Positions 5,987-6,374 of a DNA stretch of 6,374 nucleotides are shown here, piece after piece. Under the pieces are notes generated by a model, which saw nothing but the letters and a program-made list of their open reading frames with translations, had not been told where the DNA came from and did no database searches. How positions within the stretch are numbered: position 1 is the first letter of the stretch; every line of letters starts with the position of its first letter. The stretch covers positions 1 to 6,374 of the forward strand of contig JANJXE010000434.1 of assembly GCA_024709185.1 (NCBI GenBank), in the 5' to 3' direction. Made by a program: the position numbers and the translations under genes. Source of the DNA: Paludibacter sp. Lineage in GTDB: Bacteria; Bacteroidota; Bacteroidia; Bacteroidales; Paludibacteraceae.

Positions 5987-6063
5987 TGATTATTCAATGA
6001 AATTAGAACAGCTATTTGAGCCTCCGTATAACGGTCGAGTGTATGAAGCATTGAGGTTTGCAA

Positions 6064-6374
6064 TCATTTATCTTCAATTTCTTTGTTTTTCTTTTTATCA
6101 AGTTGCTTTGCATTTTGAGGTGTTACAACCCGTTTTCCGGTTTTTTCTTCAATTTCCCTTCTCGTGTTTCCGGCAATTGTCCCGCCTTGACGGGCAATCC
6201 GTTTATTATCTTCAAATGTTTTCGGTTTCTTTTCTTTAGAAATTTCGGTTGTTGTAGCCTCTGCAAGCATATTCAGCACCAGTTCAAGATTAGTCATGTG
6301 GTCTCGAAGGTTCTCTTTTTGCAAATCTTTCAGGTTCTTGTATTGCTTGGTTGTATAACCGCTCCAGGCATTTG
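6064..6374 (-). CDS. DinD/BRO-family-like protein, C-terminal part (5' end outside window)
   Basis: The minus-strand frame is open from the right edge to TGA at 6066-6064, giving 102 residues; an internal TTG at 6324 or ATG further in need not be the start. The visible part reads AWSGYTTKQYKNLKDLQKEN, then LRDHMTNLELVLNMLAEATTTEIS, then a KKPKTFEDNKRIARQGG segment, AGNTRREIEEKTGKRVV and a Lys-rich tail. From memory, this resembles the end of DinD (DNA-damage-inducible protein D) and BRO-N antirepressor-like proteins: E. coli DinD has GLKK...DHMGSTELAANLFRATQTEE and a later R..I.ELGG motif. DinD is SOS-induced and reported to antagonise RecA; whether this relative does so is unknown. The BRO-N domain would lie outside the window. 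It converges on the barrel array across about 216 bp and appears functionally independent. Confidence 0.7.
   Translation of the reverse strand, partial: NAWSGYTTKQYKNLKDLQKENLRDHMTNLELVLNMLAEATTTEISKEKKPKTFEDNKRIARQGGTIAGNTRREIEEKTGKRVVTPQNAKQLDKKKNKEIEDK

Noticed and set aside
5961..6239. Plus-strand frame of 92 codons, including MKLEQLFEPPYNGRVYEALRF from 5998
   Set aside because: Its second half is simply antisense to the DinD-like gene and it starts inside a hairpin. The first residues look plausible but are too short to support a gene.
1..6374. CRISPR array, tRNA, rRNA or insertion sequence
   Set aside because: No short regularly spaced repeats, no tRNA-like cloverleaf, no rRNA-like sequence and no transposase were seen; the large repeats are gene-module duplications without terminal inverted repeats or target duplications.

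Overview
The window looks like a Bacteroidota chromosome, possibly a marine or anaerobic Bacteroidales/Marinilabiliales-type lineage (inference). Start codons follow A/T-rich leaders without a Shine-Dalgarno sequence. The large secreted proteins have short Lys-rich signal peptides ending in a cysteine followed by acidic residues. Outer-membrane barrels end in phenylalanine.

Positions 1-5847 hold a tandem array of a two-gene module, all on the + strand. The order is the tail of a first barrel gene (1-519), a 205-bp gap with a perfect 10-bp inverted repeat (520-724), putative lipoprotein A (725-2485), a hairpin terminator (2500-2535), barrel 2 (2560-3252), putative lipoprotein B (3296-5080), a second hairpin terminator (5093-5132), barrel 3 (5155-5847) and a strong terminator (5881-5920). 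One module of about 2.6 kb is thus present twice in full, with part of a third copy at the left edge. I recognise no named family for either protein. Inferred from signals and strand patterns, one is a roughly 590-residue multidomain beta-rich envelope lipoprotein and the other a small outer-membrane beta-barrel partner.

The copies evolve unevenly. Barrels 2 and 3 differ at only 5 of 230 residues. The lipoproteins align without gaps for 339 residues, then diverge sharply over about 100 residues bracketed by two conserved cysteines, where the DNA becomes AT-rich, and then converge again. Barrel 3 is a mosaic: 119 bp match barrel 1 exactly, while the rest follows barrel 2, as expected from gene conversion. 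The hairpins between lipoprotein and barrel carry two compensatory base-pair changes, so their structure appears to be under selection. Each sits 22-24 nt before a barrel start, suggesting that barrel expression depends on partial read-through or on a promoter inside the lipoprotein gene.

The right end (5848-6374) holds a convergent intergenic region with two hairpins and the C-terminal part of a minus-strand gene resembling the DinD/BRO family (damage-inducible or antirepressor-like). It appears unrelated to the array.
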